The notes: generated by a model not told the origin, from the letters alone. Numbered from the stretch's first letter, positions 7,587-17,133 are shown. The stretch: DNA of 64,000 nt from Flavobacteriales bacterium (GCA_016715995.1 JADJXF010000008.1:448409-512408), one strand, 5' to 3'. Translations and numbers: made by a program.

Positions 7587-9790
7587 TCGCCGTTCCCGGC
7601 CATGCCGGCCTGCTCGAGGAAGAACGCGTAAATCAGCGCCACCTCCTTCAGCATCTCGAATCGGCCCGACGCTCCGCCGTGCCCCGCCTCCATGTTGGTG
7701 AACAACAGAATGGGAGCCGGGCCTTGTTGATGCTCCCGGAGCCGTTGCACCCATTTGGCGGGCTCCCAGTATTGCACCTGGCTGTCGTGGAGGCCCGTTG
7801 TGATGAGCATCGCAGGGTAGTTGGCATCCTTCACGTTGTCGTACGGCGAATACGCAAGCATGCGCTCGTAGGCCTCCTTCTCCTTGGGATCGCCCCACTC
7901 ATCGAACTCGCCCGTGGTAAGCGGAATGCTGTCATCGAGCATAGTGGTCACCACATCAACGAAGGGCACCTCCGCGCACGCCGCTTTCCAGCGATCGGGA
8001 CGCATGTTCACCACGGCGCCTACGAGCAGTCCGCCAGCGCTGCCCCCAAGGCAGAAAATCCTCTTCGGGTCGGCGTATTTCCTCTCCTCGAGGAAATCGG
8101 CGCAGTCGATGAAGTCGGTGAAGGTGTTCACCTTGTGCTCCATCTTGCCGTTCTCGTACCATGCGCGCCCCAGTTCCTCGCCACCGCGGATATGCGCGAT
8201 GGCGTAGACGAAGCCGCGGTCGAGCAGGCTGAGCCGGGCGCTGCTGAAGGTGGGGTCGATGCTGTTCCCGTAGCTGCCGTAGCCATAGAGCAGCAGCGGC
8301 GATGTGCCGTCGGTCGCCGTGCCCTTGCGGTACACGAGGCTGATGGGCACGCGTGCGCCATCGCGCGCAGGTGCCCACAACCGCTCGCTCACATAATCAT
8401 CGGACCGGAAGGGACCCACCACCTCCTGCTGCTTCAGCAGGGTGTTCGTGGTTGCATTCAGGTTGTGCTCATACACGCTCCCCGGTGTGGTGAGCGAGGT
8501 ATAGCCGTAGCGCAGCCGATCGGTATCCCATTCCGGATTCGTGCCCGTATAAGCGACGTACGCCGGGTCATTGAACGCGATCTCGTGCTCACGCCCATCG
8601 CTTAACCGTCGGACTCGAATATGCGTGAGCCCTTCGCGCCGCTCGCTGAACACCAGGTGATCGCGGAACGCATCCACATCCTCCAGCAGCACCTCTTCGC
8701 GATGCGGCAGCACCTCCTTCCACTTGCGCTTGTCCTGCGTGTCGCGCTCAGCGCACGCCATCAAGCGGAAATTCTGGGCATTCCAGTTCGTGAGGATGTA
8801 CCACATCCCAAGGGCGCCCGTTGAAGCGGGCGTGTGCATGACCGAGTGCTCGTGCTCCTCTTCGCGGGGAAGGAAAACGCGGAACTCGCCGATGGGTTCC
8901 TCGACGGGCAGGTATTGGTGCTCGCTGCTGAGCGTGCTCTCGCTCGCAATCATCACGTAGCGGTCGGATCGGCTCCGGTACACATCGCAGCTGAACGAGG
9001 GGTCCTTCTCCTCGTAGACCACGACATCCATGGCGGGGTCGGTACCGAGCTCATGGCGATAGATCCGGTAACTGCGCAGCGTGTGGTCCTTGCGGGGATA
9101 GAACACGAATCGGTCATCAGCCCATGCGCAACCACCACCGGTGTTGGTGATCACATCGGGCAGGTCCCTGCCGGTGGCGATCTCCCTGAAGCGCACCTCA
9201 TACTTCCTGCGTCCCACGCGATCCACGCTGTAGGCCACGATGGAGTTGCTGGGGCTCACCTCGAAATCGCCGAGGTCGAAGAAGCTGTGCCCCTGGGCCA
9301 GCGTGTTCTCATCGAGCAGAATCGACCACGATGGGTCTTTCTCCTCGGGGTGCGTCGCGCTGATGGCTTTCGCGCGCAAGTGCACAGCATATTCCTGGCC
9401 TTCGTCGAATCGATGTCGGTACCAGTATCCATGCTCACGGTAGGGCACGCTCAAATCCGTTTCCTTGATCCGCGCCTTCATCTCCTTGAAGAGCGCTTCG
9501 CGCAATGGCTTCACCGGCGCGAGCATCGCTTCGGTGTATGCGTTTTCCGCATTGAGGTGAGCGACGACCTCTTGGGTGATGGAGTCCGGTTGGGCCGCGT
9601 TGCGCTGCGCTTCACTCAGTCGCATCCAGTAATACTCGTCGGTGCGCTCGTGGCCGTGGGCGATTAGCGTTTGCGGTCGCTTGGCGGCCACCGGTGGTGG
9701 CATCGTCGCGGTGATCTTCATGGGTTCGGGGCCGTTCGTGCAGGACGACGCCAGCATCAGGATCGAGAGCGGGGGCAGGACTCGTCGCAT
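7583..9790 (-). CDS. S9 family peptidase, oligopeptidase B-like
   Basis: The 735-residue protein has an N-terminal beta-propeller (about residues 60-430) and a C-terminal alpha/beta-hydrolase domain. The nucleophile motif is GGSAGG, the catalytic histidine lies in GHGG near the C-terminus and the Asp in the DSQVQYWEPAK region. This is prolyl oligopeptidase family architecture, closest to oligopeptidase B (PtrB), which cuts short peptides after basic residues. A hydrophobic start ending in LASSC suggests lipid anchoring in the envelope, unlike cytoplasmic PtrB of proteobacteria. A TACATTCG promoter box lies 18 bp upstream. The gene converges on the 80-aa orphan with overlapping stops. Confidence 0.9.
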   Translation of the reverse strand: MRRVLPPLSILMLASSCTNGPEPMKITATMPPPVAAKRPQTLIAHGHERTDEYYWMRLSEAQRNAAQPDSITQEVVAHLNAENAYTEAMLAPVKPLREALFKEMKARIKETDLSVPYREHGYWYRHRFDEGQEYAVHLRAKAISATHPEEKDPSWSILLDENTLAQGHSFFDLGDFEVSPSNSIVAYSVDRVGRRKYEVRFREIATGRDLPDVITNTGGGCAWADDRFVFYPRKDHTLRSYRIYRHELGTDPAMDVVVYEEKDPSFSCDVYRSRSDRYVMIASESTLSSEHQYLPVEEPIGEFRVFLPREEEHEHSVMHTPASTGALGMWYILTNWNAQNFRLMACAERDTQDKRKWKEVLPHREEVLLEDVDAFRDHLVFSERREGLTHIRVRRLSDGREHEIAFNDPAYVAYTGTNPEWDTDRLRYGYTSLTTPGSVYEHNLNATTNTLLKQQEVVGPFRSDDYVSERLWAPARDGARVPISLVYRKGTATDGTSPLLLYGYGSYGNSIDPTFSSARLSLLDRGFVYAIAHIRGGEELGRAWYENGKMEHKVNTFTDFIDCADFLEERKYADPKRIFCLGGSAGGLLVGAVVNMRPDRWKAACAEVPFVDVVTTMLDDSIPLTTGEFDEWGDPKEKEAYERMLAYSPYDNVKDANYPAMLITTGLHDSQVQYWEPAKWVQRLREHQQGPAPILLFTNMEAGHGGASGRFEMLKEVALIYAFFLEQAGMAGNGD

Positions 9791-9808
9791 GCGCGAAGGA
9801 AAGGAGGC

Positions 9809-9816
9809 CGAATGTA
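9809..9816 (-). promoter_or_regulatory. -7-like promoter element TAnnTTCG (oligopeptidase)
   Basis: On the minus strand the bases read TACATTCG, 18 bp before the oligopeptidase ATG. Confidence 0.5.
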
Positions 9817-9832
9817 CACGCGGGGCGCGCTG

Positions 9833-10546
9833 CTAATTCAAGGCCGCCTGCAGCACGGCTGGCGACCGCCATGGCTCCAGTCCATCGAGGTGAAGGCGGT
9901 AGTACAGGAGCAGGTGGTCGAGTAGCGACCGTCGCAGCTCCGTGGCAAGGTCGGCTTCGTGCAAATGGGCCAGGTCCACGTCCAGCAATCGCATAAGCGC
10001 GGTGCTCAGCGGGGGTGCAACCGTGTGGTCATGCTTGATCCCGGGGCTTGTGAAGCTGCCTTCCTGCAAGTCGAAATGGTCCGTTCCAGAGGATGGCGGA
10101 CCGGGGAAGAAACCAAGATGTCCGGAGAGTTGGAGCAGGAACACCAGCGGGAAGCAGCGCAGGTCAGCAGCGGTGTCGATGGACTCGATGGCCTCATGGA
10201 GGAAGCCATCGAGCGCGAGGTCCTCCCCTTCCGTCCGCAGCACGCGGTGAAGCACCTCCTGCACGAACAAGGCCACCGCTCCGCGCACCGGCTCGAAGGG
10301 AATGGCCACGAACGGCCGCACCACGCGCAACTCACGCACCACATGCAGGTCGCGGCCCTCGTGCTCATCCGCCACCAACTCCAAGCGGTTCAGTGGCAGC
10401 AGCGCGGCGGGCGTGATTCCATTGCGGCGGCTGGTGCGCACCATGTACGAGCGCATGCCTGCATGGCGGGTCCATGCGCGTAGGACGACGCGGTGGTCCG
10501 AATGTGCGATGGTTCGGATGCCGATGGCCTGGGTGGTGACGAGCAT
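9833..10546 (-). CDS. recO: DNA repair protein RecO
   Basis: The 237-residue product begins MLVTTQAIGIRTIAHSD, the OB-fold start typical of RecO, followed by RSYMVRTSR and a helical C-terminal domain. RecO works with RecR to load RecA onto SSB-coated single-stranded DNA. An open frame runs 29 codons further upstream but would overlap porZ and adds Arg/Cys/Trp-rich sequence unlike RecO, so the internal ATG was chosen. It follows porZ by 40 bp on the same strand; the recO-porZ pairing is common in Bacteroidota from my knowledge of the group. Confidence 0.88.
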   Translation of the reverse strand: MLVTTQAIGIRTIAHSDHRVVLRAWTRHAGMRSYMVRTSRRNGITPAALLPLNRLELVADEHEGRDLHVVRELRVVRPFVAIPFEPVRGAVALFVQEVLHRVLRTEGEDLALDGFLHEAIESIDTAADLRCFPLVFLLQLSGHLGFFPGPPSSGTDHFDLQEGSFTSPGIKHDHTVAPPLSTALMRLLDVDLAHLHEADLATELRRSLLDHLLLYYRLHLDGLEPWRSPAVLQAALN

Positions 10547-10586
10547 TCGCTTCCAGACACAAAGGAACCGGCCGCGTGCCGAGCGG

Positions 10587-12959
10587 TCAGCGCACCACCA
10601 GCACCTTCGTGTTGCACTTATAAAGCCCCTCACGATCGCTTGCGAAGATCAGGTATACCCCCGTAGCCACGCGATTTCCGCTCATGTCGTTCGCGTTCCA
10701 GATGGCCTGGCCGCCGAGGCTGGTGGTCCGGTACACCAGGTTCCCGCTCACGTCGGTGATCTTCACCTCGCTGTCGCTTGCCAGGCCCGTGATGGCCACG
10801 GGCCCGAAATGGGTCTCGCGGACGGGGTTCGGGAACACCGAGGCGCAGGTGGCATCGTCAGCGCCATCCACCGCATCGCTTCGGTAGCCGATGATCCCCC
10901 GGTCCGTGCCGAAGAAGACCTCGCCGGTGATGCCGTCGATGGCGATGGAATTGATGGTGTTGCTGGGCAGCGGACTGTTGGTCTCCGTGAAGTGAATAAG
11001 CTGCTCACGCCCATCGGCGCTCAACAGGAAGGCGCCGCCGGTCTGCGTGCCGATCCATTTGCGGTTGGCGCCATCGACCACGATAGCACTGATGAACTCG
11101 GTCTCCAACAGGATCTGCACGTTGCCGTCCTGCTCGATGAGGATCTGCTGCGCATCCGACGGGCTGGCGGTGAACAAGTCCGAGGGATTGTAGAAAACCG
11201 CGATGCCTTTGCTCGTGCCCACCCACACCTGACCCTGCTGGTCCTCCGCCACGCTGAGCACATCCGGTGCCGGCAACCCGCCCGAGCCGGGCGTGTTGTT
11301 CACCAGCTTCCATTGATCATCGCTGGTGTCGGTGATGGTGCCGTTGTCGTTAAGCACCAGCAGCGCGTTGCCGCGCGGGCGGATGATCCATTTCAATCCA
11401 TTGCTAGCGGCCAGGATCTCCGCAAGCAGCAGGTTGCCATTGAGCAACGAGCCGGGCGTGAAGCTCTGCCACACACCACCGCGCGTGAGCACCGACACCG
11501 GCCGGGCCGCCCAAGCATTGGTCATCCACAGGTTCCCATTCGCATCGTAACAAAGGCCTGCGACATTGGTCTTCCCCGAGCCATCGTTCGTGACCAAGCC
11601 GAGCGAGCTGTTCGCATCGTTGTAGATGGCAACGGGCTGGCGGTCTCGGAACTCGATCAGCCCATCGTCCCAGGAGCCGGCATAGGCGTGGCCCGGATCG
11701 CGCGGATCCACGGCCACGGTCAAGAAATCATTCACCGCACCACCGAAATCATTCCCTCCGGAAAGCAAGCTGTTGTTGAACGGCGAGGAGCTCCGCCACT
11801 CGCCATCAACGAAATGATGGACCCCTTCCTTCGAGAAGGCGTTGCCCCAATTCCCCGAAGGTGCGCCGGAAGCGACGTAGAGCGCGCCACCCTTGGCGTC
11901 CATGCGGTACACACCGGTATTGAGCGGGCCATTCGGCCGGACCGTGGTCCCGACGTCGCCACCCTCGGCGCGCGCGAGACCCGCCTCCCGGTCGGCCACC
12001 CACAGGTAGCCGCCGATTGACCGGATCGCTCGGGCGGGGTTCACCGGAATACCACTGTATGAATAGGTCTGGCTGATGAACTGCAATGCGGAACCGAAGA
12101 CCTGAACATCGTAGTCGTGCGCGAAAACAATGAACTCACCATTGGCGGCGACACGCATGTCGCGATTGCGCCTCCCGAATACGCCGCTGAATCGCTCCCA
12201 CGTGTTGTCGTCGCGCAGCACAAGCGCCGTGTCCTGGTTGTCGGAGGCCTTGCGGTAGTTGATCATCGGCCGCCCTTGAAAAGTGACCGCCACATCGAAC
12301 GGCCCGGCAGCCATGGCATCCCCCATGTCCGTGCGCTTGCGCCAGTTGGTAAATGCAGCCAGGTTGGGCTCTGCACGCGAGGCGGTGAAAAGGCCGGTGG
12401 ACGTGGCCGCGTAAATCGAATCCGCAGAGAAGGTGATCGCATTCACCTGCACCTGCCCGCCATTGGGGCCGATGAACCAGGTCTCCTTCACTTCCCGGCG
12501 CTGCAGATCCACCACCACAATCCCGAATCCGCAGGCGAGGTAAGCCGTGGTGCCTTCGAAGTGAACGCGATAGATCGCCTTGTTGCCCAACAGCGTGCTC
12601 CGCTTGATGTCCCCCATGTTGAAGCTCTGATCGCCCTGGACCAGGTCCAGGTTGCCATTGCCATAATGCACCAGCAGCATCTGCAGCGGTTCGTTCCACG
12701 CCAGACCTCGTACGTCCACGTCATTGAGCAGGTTGGTCTTGTTGATCCGGTCGAACTCGCCTGTTTGCGGGTCATATCGGAACAGTCCTGATGACGTAGC
12801 GCAATAGGCCTTGCCGCCGCCCTCCACCACGTCTACCATCCGGAGATAGGGGAAATGGTCCCTCCAGGCGCCAATGGTGGTCTGTGCTGCGACGGACCCG
12901 ATGTTCGCGAGGAAAAGGAGCAGAAGGGCTAGCGTCTTCAGGGGTGCAATAGGCGTCAT
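10587..12959 (-). CDS. porZ: T9SS surface protein PorZ, beta-propeller with C-terminal sorting domain
   Basis: The 790-residue protein has a signal peptide (LALLLLFLANIGSVAAQ), repeated propeller blades through about residue 690 (GLFRYDPQTGEF, VWVGTSKGIAVF, WIGTQTGGAFLL, VFFGTDRGIIGY) and a type A T9SS sorting domain starting at FPNPVRE. PorZ is part of the cell-surface attachment complex with PorU that cleaves sorting domains and links cargo to A-LPS, and it is itself secreted by T9SS. The ATG giving MTPIAPLK was chosen since it begins the signal peptide; 37 further codons upstream look spurious. Four other T9SS-tagged proteins in the window would depend on this system. Confidence 0.9.
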   Translation of the reverse strand: MTPIAPLKTLALLLLFLANIGSVAAQTTIGAWRDHFPYLRMVDVVEGGGKAYCATSSGLFRYDPQTGEFDRINKTNLLNDVDVRGLAWNEPLQMLLVHYGNGNLDLVQGDQSFNMGDIKRSTLLGNKAIYRVHFEGTTAYLACGFGIVVVDLQRREVKETWFIGPNGGQVQVNAITFSADSIYAATSTGLFTASRAEPNLAAFTNWRKRTDMGDAMAAGPFDVAVTFQGRPMINYRKASDNQDTALVLRDDNTWERFSGVFGRRNRDMRVAANGEFIVFAHDYDVQVFGSALQFISQTYSYSGIPVNPARAIRSIGGYLWVADREAGLARAEGGDVGTTVRPNGPLNTGVYRMDAKGGALYVASGAPSGNWGNAFSKEGVHHFVDGEWRSSSPFNNSLLSGGNDFGGAVNDFLTVAVDPRDPGHAYAGSWDDGLIEFRDRQPVAIYNDANSSLGLVTNDGSGKTNVAGLCYDANGNLWMTNAWAARPVSVLTRGGVWQSFTPGSLLNGNLLLAEILAASNGLKWIIRPRGNALLVLNDNGTITDTSDDQWKLVNNTPGSGGLPAPDVLSVAEDQQGQVWVGTSKGIAVFYNPSDLFTASPSDAQQILIEQDGNVQILLETEFISAIVVDGANRKWIGTQTGGAFLLSADGREQLIHFTETNSPLPSNTINSIAIDGITGEVFFGTDRGIIGYRSDAVDGADDATCASVFPNPVRETHFGPVAITGLASDSEVKITDVSGNLVYRTTSLGGQAIWNANDMSGNRVATGVYLIFASDREGLYKCNTKVLVVR

Positions 12960-13026
12960 GATCCGGAAGTGGGCATTGCGCTCAACGCAGGACTGTCGCG
13001 ATCGGTATGGAGCAAGGTAGGCCGTG

Positions 13027-13060
13027 AAAAAGGAAGTCCCCTCCGAGGGCGGGGACTTTC
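13027..13060 (-). terminator. Rho-independent terminator after tRNA-Cys
   Basis: Read on the minus strand, GGAAAGTCCCC and GGGGACTTCC arms enclose a 9-nt loop and are followed by CCTTTTTC. It sits 4 bp past the 3' end of tRNA-Cys and before porZ. Confidence 0.75.
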
Positions 13061-13063
13061 CGG

Positions 13064-13134
13064 AGGTCACGAGCGGAGTCGAACCGCTGTAGCAGCTTTT
13101 GCAGAGCTGAGCCTAGCCACTCGGCCACGTGACC
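13064..13134 (-). tRNA. tRNA-Cys (GCA)
   Basis: The 71-nt cloverleaf has acceptor arms GGTCACG/CGTGACC, a D arm, an anticodon stem CAGCT/AGCTG around loop CTGCAAA (anticodon GCA) and a T arm with GGTTCGACTCC. The discriminator is U, as expected for cysteine tRNA. CCA is not encoded. A TATCTTCG promoter box lies just upstream and a terminator follows. Confidence 0.95.
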
Positions 13135-13144
13135 GGAACGGGCG

Positions 13145-13152
13145 CGAAGATA
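13145..13152 (-). promoter_or_regulatory. -7-like promoter element TAnnTTCG (tRNA-Cys)
   Basis: TATCTTCG on the minus strand ends 10 bp before the mature tRNA-Cys 5' end, implying a leader of only about six bases. Confidence 0.5.
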
Positions 13153-13182
13153 GGCCGCATGGGTGTTGGAAGGGGGCGATCT

Positions 13183-13533
13183 TCAACCCACGGCCGTGTA
13201 GACGGCCTCATCCACATCCCCACGCACGGGCGGACGCTCCTTCACGACGCACACCGTCCATGTGCCGCGACCCGGCCACTCCGCTTTGAGAGACGAGAGG
13301 ATGCGCCCAGCCACATGTTCGATCAACTTGCTGCGAACAGCCATTTGCTCTCGCACCAAGTCGGTCACCCGGCCGTAATCAATGGTGTCATTCAGCCTAT
13401 CGCTGTCCTCGGCGGCCAAGAAATCGCCGTTCACGCACACGTCGACACGGTACTGCCCACCAATCCGCTCTTCCTCGGGCAGACAGCCATGGAAGGCGAA
13501 CACGCGGATGCCTTTAACCTCAATCAGCCCCAT
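13183..13533 (-). CDS. folB: Dihydroneopterin aldolase
   Basis: The 116-residue protein begins MGLIEVKGIRVFAFHGCLPEE, the FolB N-terminus with the substrate-pocket region, and has a conserved lysine in VVKERPP near the end. FolB converts 7,8-dihydroneopterin to 6-hydroxymethyl-dihydropterin plus glycolaldehyde in folate synthesis. The start overlaps the 3' end of gltX by about 10 bp; an ATG three codons upstream (13542) is possible but adds a non-conserved MPC. Expression is expected from the gltX promoter. Confidence 0.9.
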   Translation of the reverse strand: MGLIEVKGIRVFAFHGCLPEEERIGGQYRVDVCVNGDFLAAEDSDRLNDTIDYGRVTDLVREQMAVRSKLIEHVAGRILSSLKAEWPGRGTWTVCVVKERPPVRGDVDEAVYTAVG

Positions 13534-15071
13534 GCACGGCAATGCTCCAGGCCGGCTCTCAGCCGGTTGATGACCTCGTCACGGCCCAGCAACGCGCTCA
13601 CCTCGAACATGCCCGGTCCTTGCATGCGGCCCGCGACGAGCAGTCGATACAGCGGCATCACCTGGCCCGCCTTCAGGCCGCTAGCAGCGAGCGCCTGCTG
13701 GAAAGCCGCCTCAAAGTCGGCAGGCGTCGGTTCGGCCGTGGATTCAAGCGCAACGATGTACGATTCAATGGCGGCACCGGCCTCGGGCTTCCAGCGCTTC
13801 CGCAGCTCCGCTTCCGCCTCCGTGTCGCCCTTCAATGGCGACCCTTCCCGGAACAGATAGGCCCCCTCGAGCATGTCCGTCACGAAAGTCGCGCGCTCCT
13901 TCAACAGGGCGGCAGCGGCCATGGCGCGCTCCAACGAGGCCGATATGCCCTGGTCCAACAGCAGCTTGTGCAGCGCCGCCCCAAGCTCGGCATCCGAATG
14001 CTTGCGCAGGTACTGCTGGTTGAACCACTTGGTCTTCTCGGGATCGAATCGGGCGCCACCCTTGTGAACGCGCTGCAGGTCGAAGTGCCCGATCATCTCC
14101 GCCATGCTCATCAGCTCCACATCGCCCCCGGGGTTCCAACCGAGGAGCGCCAGCATGTTGATGAAGGCCTCGGGGAAATAGCCCTTCTCGCGGTATCCGC
14201 TGCTCTTCTCCCCGCTCACTGGGTCTTGCCAGTCTAGGGGAAAGACCGGAAAGCCAAGGCGATCGCCATCGCGCTTGCTGAGTTTACCGTTACCGTCCGG
14301 CTTCAGAATCAATGGAAGATGTGCGAACGCAGGACGCACCCAGCCAAACGCCTCATAGATGAGCACGTGCAGGGGCGCGCTCGGCAGCCATTCCTCGCCG
14401 CGAATCACGTGCGTGATGCGCATCAAGTGGTCGTCGACGATGTTGGCCAGGTGATATGTGGGCATGCCGTCACTCTTGAACAGCACCTTGTCATCGATGT
14501 TGGCGCCATGAACGACCACCCATCCTCGGATGAGGTCCTCGAATCGGATTTCGCGGTGGCGCGGCACCTTCAATCGAATCACGAAATCATCTCTGCGTGC
14601 AAGCCGCTCCTTCACCTCGTCGGCGCTCAGCGTCAACGAGTTCTTCATGTGTTCGCGCGTCACCGCGTTGTACGCCGGTGCGGCCACCCCGGCCGCTTTC
14701 AGCCGCTCTCGCATCGCATCGAGTTCTTCGGGCGTGTCGAAAGCGTAATAGGCCTGGTCCGCGTCAATCAGTTGATCCGCGTACTGCCTATACAGCGCCT
14801 TGCGCTCGCTTTGGCGGTAAGGGCCATCGGGGCCGCCAGACCACGGGCCCTCTTCAGGAATGAGACCGCACCATTCAAGGCTCTGCCGGACGTAGTCCTC
14901 AGCGCCCGGCACGAAACGCGTTTGGTCGGTGTCCTCGATGCGAAGGAGGAAGGTGCCTCCGTGCTTCCTGGCGAACAAGTAATTGTATAGGGCAGTGCGG
15001 ACGCCGCCCATATGAAGGGGGCCTGTCGGGCTCGGTGCGAAACGGACTCGGACGGACATCGGCTCAGCCAT
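13524..15071 (-). CDS. gltX: Glutamate--tRNA ligase
   Basis: The 515-residue class I synthetase shows the HIGH-type motif as HMGG in PSPTGPLHMGGVRTALYN and the KMSKS-type motif as KLSKRDGD. It charges tRNA(Glu) and, with GatA in the window, probably also supplies Glu-tRNA(Gln) for transamidation. An in-frame ATG at 15059 giving MSVRVRFAPSPTG is an alternative start. A TACTTTCG promoter box lies about 56 bp upstream. folB follows with overlap, forming a gltX-folB operon. Confidence 0.96.
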   Translation of the reverse strand: MAEPMSVRVRFAPSPTGPLHMGGVRTALYNYLFARKHGGTFLLRIEDTDQTRFVPGAEDYVRQSLEWCGLIPEEGPWSGGPDGPYRQSERKALYRQYADQLIDADQAYYAFDTPEELDAMRERLKAAGVAAPAYNAVTREHMKNSLTLSADEVKERLARRDDFVIRLKVPRHREIRFEDLIRGWVVVHGANIDDKVLFKSDGMPTYHLANIVDDHLMRITHVIRGEEWLPSAPLHVLIYEAFGWVRPAFAHLPLILKPDGNGKLSKRDGDRLGFPVFPLDWQDPVSGEKSSGYREKGYFPEAFINMLALLGWNPGGDVELMSMAEMIGHFDLQRVHKGGARFDPEKTKWFNQQYLRKHSDAELGAALHKLLLDQGISASLERAMAAAALLKERATFVTDMLEGAYLFREGSPLKGDTEAEAELRKRWKPEAGAAIESYIVALESTAEPTPADFEAAFQQALAASGLKAGQVMPLYRLLVAGRMQGPGMFEVSALLGRDEVINRLRAGLEHCRAWG

Positions 15072-15126
15072 TCATGCTCTCTTGGGCATGCACGCTTGGT
15101 GCAGAATCAGGCGCATGAATGGGCCG

Positions 15127-15134
15127 CGAAAGTA
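15127..15134 (-). promoter_or_regulatory. -7-like promoter element TAnnTTCG (gltX-folB)
   Basis: TACTTTCG on the minus strand lies 56 bp before the gltX start, between gltX and the upstream GNAT gene. Confidence 0.5.
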
Positions 15135-15156
15135 GCCGGGGGGGCGCACTGGCCGC

Positions 15157-15483
15157 TCAAACCTGCACACCCTTGAGCAGCAGCCGCTGCCAAGCCGTGT
15201 GCTTGCGCAAGTAGGCCTTGATGGTCGGGTGAGTGGGTATCAGCTTCAGCCGGTTCTCCTCCACCCAGGCCAATGTCTTCTCCATGAACACCTCCGCCAC
15301 CCCGAGGCCTTCCACCGGGCGCGGTACGTCGAGGGTGCCCAGGAAAATGCGGTCGCCATCGCGATCGTATTCCAGCCGTGCCCGGTGCTCGCCCACGCGG
15401 AGCACGAATTGCCGGGAATCGGGCTCATCGAGCAGCGGCAGCGCCTGCAGGTCGATGGTGTCGTTGTTCGCTTTGCGGGTCAT
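15157..15483 (-). CDS. Small GNAT-fold N-acetyltransferase (YidJ/Acetyltransf_CG type)
   Basis: The 108-residue protein matches the minimal GNAT group: an N-terminal beta sheet (FVLRVGEHRARLEYDRDGD), a GTLDVPRPVEGLGVAEVFMEKTL segment corresponding to the acetyl-CoA loop, and the ending LKLIPTHPTIKAYLRKH, which parallels the VxPxCPFxxxYLRRHPEY ending of the family. The usual glycine-rich Q/RxxGxG/A is partly kept as EGLGVA. Substrate unknown. It stands alone upstream of gltX with its own promoter box 14 bp before the ATG. Confidence 0.78.
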   Translation of the reverse strand: MTRKANNDTIDLQALPLLDEPDSRQFVLRVGEHRARLEYDRDGDRIFLGTLDVPRPVEGLGVAEVFMEKTLAWVEENRLKLIPTHPTIKAYLRKHTAWQRLLLKGVQV

Positions 15484-15496
15484 GGGAACGGGAGCG

Positions 15497-15504
15497 CGAA
15501 ATTA
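15497..15504 (-). promoter_or_regulatory. -7-like promoter element TAnnTTCG (GNAT gene)
   Basis: TAATTTCG on the minus strand, 13 bp before the GNAT ATG. Confidence 0.5.
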
Positions 15505-15573
15505 GGAAGGAATGGCCCGCGCGCTCCCAGATCACGATGGGGCACGGAAAGCCATGGTCTATAACTTGGCAGC

Positions 15574-17133
15574 ATGCATCGACTAGCGCTCGCCCTGTTC
15601 GTCACGCTTCATGGCCTATGGGTTGCGGCCCAATGCGGCCCTTGCGCCGTTGGCGACACGTGTACCGTAGACCCTCCGTTTCCAACTGTCTGTCCGTTAA
15701 TCACGCCTGTAGGCATCGTTGGGTCGCCCTATGACTTGGACGTGACCTTTTGGGTCCCACCCTCTTTTCCCGAGCCCACAACACAATTGAATGTCGTGCT
15801 GCAACAGGTTTCTCTGATCAGCATGGAGAACGTGCCCTTGGGGCTGACCTACGAGGCCAGCAGCCCAACCCTCACATACTTCCCGCAAGTGGACCCCTTC
15901 GGGTGCGTGCGCATCTGCGGTATTCCGATGATTGCGGGCAGTGATACCATTCGCCTAACCGCCACCGCACAGGGCACGGTGGGTGGCGTTGCTGTGAATC
16001 AGGACTACAGTCTCAACATACCCATCGAGATCTGGCCGGCTTCGCAAGACACGATTCCCGACTTCTCTTTCTCACCCGACTCCTTGTGCGCTCCGATGAC
16101 GGTGTCGTTCAGCAATCCAGCTGACGCACCCGGCATGACCAGCGCTTTCAATTGGAACTTCGGTAATGGGAATACCCATAGCGGAAACTCTCCGCCCACT
16201 CAGACCTACAACAGCGGTGGCGAGTATCCCGTCACGTTGCAAAGCACCTTTAGTGTGCCCATGCTCACCCAAGTCGCCATTACAAGCGTGTCGGGCGCAT
16301 GGTGCGGGGATTTGGATGAGCCCAACCTTCCCATCATCGGCTGTGTGGGGCAGCCCGACCTGTATTTCTCAGTCATGGACAGTCGCCTGGCGATGGTGCG
16401 ATCCGCGGTGGTGAACAATGTGCAGAGCACCACGTGGAACAACCTGGCCATTCCGCTGGCCTTCCCTCCTTTCACGCTCCGCGTCTATGATTCCGATGCG
16501 TTGAGCGCAGATGACATTCTGGGCACATTTGCCTTTGATGCATCCTCTGGCATCAGCTCGTTCAGCGCGAGTGGCACAGCAGGGCAACACACCGTCCAAG
16601 TGCAAACCGTGCTGAGCTTGACCTACACGGACACCGTAGTCGTTTTCCCTCTTCCGGATTTGACACTCAGCTTCAACGCTGTTTCCGGGCTGCTCTGCGC
16701 GAGCGAGGCCGAGCTCGCCAGCTATTCTTGGACGCTGGACGGCAACCCGGTAATTGGGGAGTCCGGCTCATGCGTGGTGGCTACGAACGGCCTTTGGGCG
16801 GTGACCGGCGTGAATGGCTTCGGGTGCAGCTCTTCGGCGAGCCTGGTCGTCACCGGGGTGGGACTAGACGAGTTGGAGAGCGATGGCGAGCTTATTGGTG
16901 TGTACCCAGTGCCGACCCGCGAGCAATTATTCGTGCGGCTTTTCGATTCTATTCTTACTGGTTGGCAACTCACCATCACCGATCCCTCTGGTCGGCTGTT
17001 GCTGTACAAACAGATTCCGGGATCCCCGGGACCGGTGGTCGTGGATGTCTCTTCGCTTGCTCCGGGCACCTATGTGTTGCGTGTTCACGACGCTGACCGC
17101 GCGGCTGTGAAACGTTTCGTCGTTGCTCCCTGA
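15574..17133 (+). CDS. Secreted T9SS protein with PKD-like and C2-like domains (paralogue 1)
   Basis: The 519-residue product has a signal peptide (LALFVTLHGLWVAAQ), a cysteine-rich N-terminal motif (CGPCAVGDTC), an Ig/cadherin-like region to about residue 165, a PKD-like segment (FNWNFGNGNTHSG) at about 170-230, then a region (about 240-350) resembling a C2 domain: D-x-YFSV, TTWNNL, FTLRVYDSD, DDILGTF. A type A sorting domain begins at VYPVPTREQ and ends with KRFVVAP, so the protein should be exported by T9SS and attached or released at the surface. The next gene is a paralogue with the same order. Ligand unknown; calcium binding by the C2-like domain is inference. Confidence 0.85.
   Translation: MHRLALALFVTLHGLWVAAQCGPCAVGDTCTVDPPFPTVCPLITPVGIVGSPYDLDVTFWVPPSFPEPTTQLNVVLQQVSLISMENVPLGLTYEASSPTLTYFPQVDPFGCVRICGIPMIAGSDTIRLTATAQGTVGGVAVNQDYSLNIPIEIWPASQDTIPDFSFSPDSLCAPMTVSFSNPADAPGMTSAFNWNFGNGNTHSGNSPPTQTYNSGGEYPVTLQSTFSVPMLTQVAITSVSGAWCGDLDEPNLPIIGCVGQPDLYFSVMDSRLAMVRSAVVNNVQSTTWNNLAIPLAFPPFTLRVYDSDALSADDILGTFAFDASSGISSFSASGTAGQHTVQVQTVLSLTYTDTVVVFPLPDLTLSFNAVSGLLCASEAELASYSWTLDGNPVIGESGSCVVATNGLWAVTGVNGFGCSSSASLVVTGVGLDELESDGELIGVYPVPTREQLFVRLFDSILTGWQLTITDPSGRLLLYKQIPGSPGPVVVDVSSLAPGTYVLRVHDADRAAVKRFVVAP

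Noticed and set aside
10302..12020. 572-codon plus-strand frame opposite recO and porZ
   Set aside because: Both real genes are recognisable on the minus strand; the frame has no domain.
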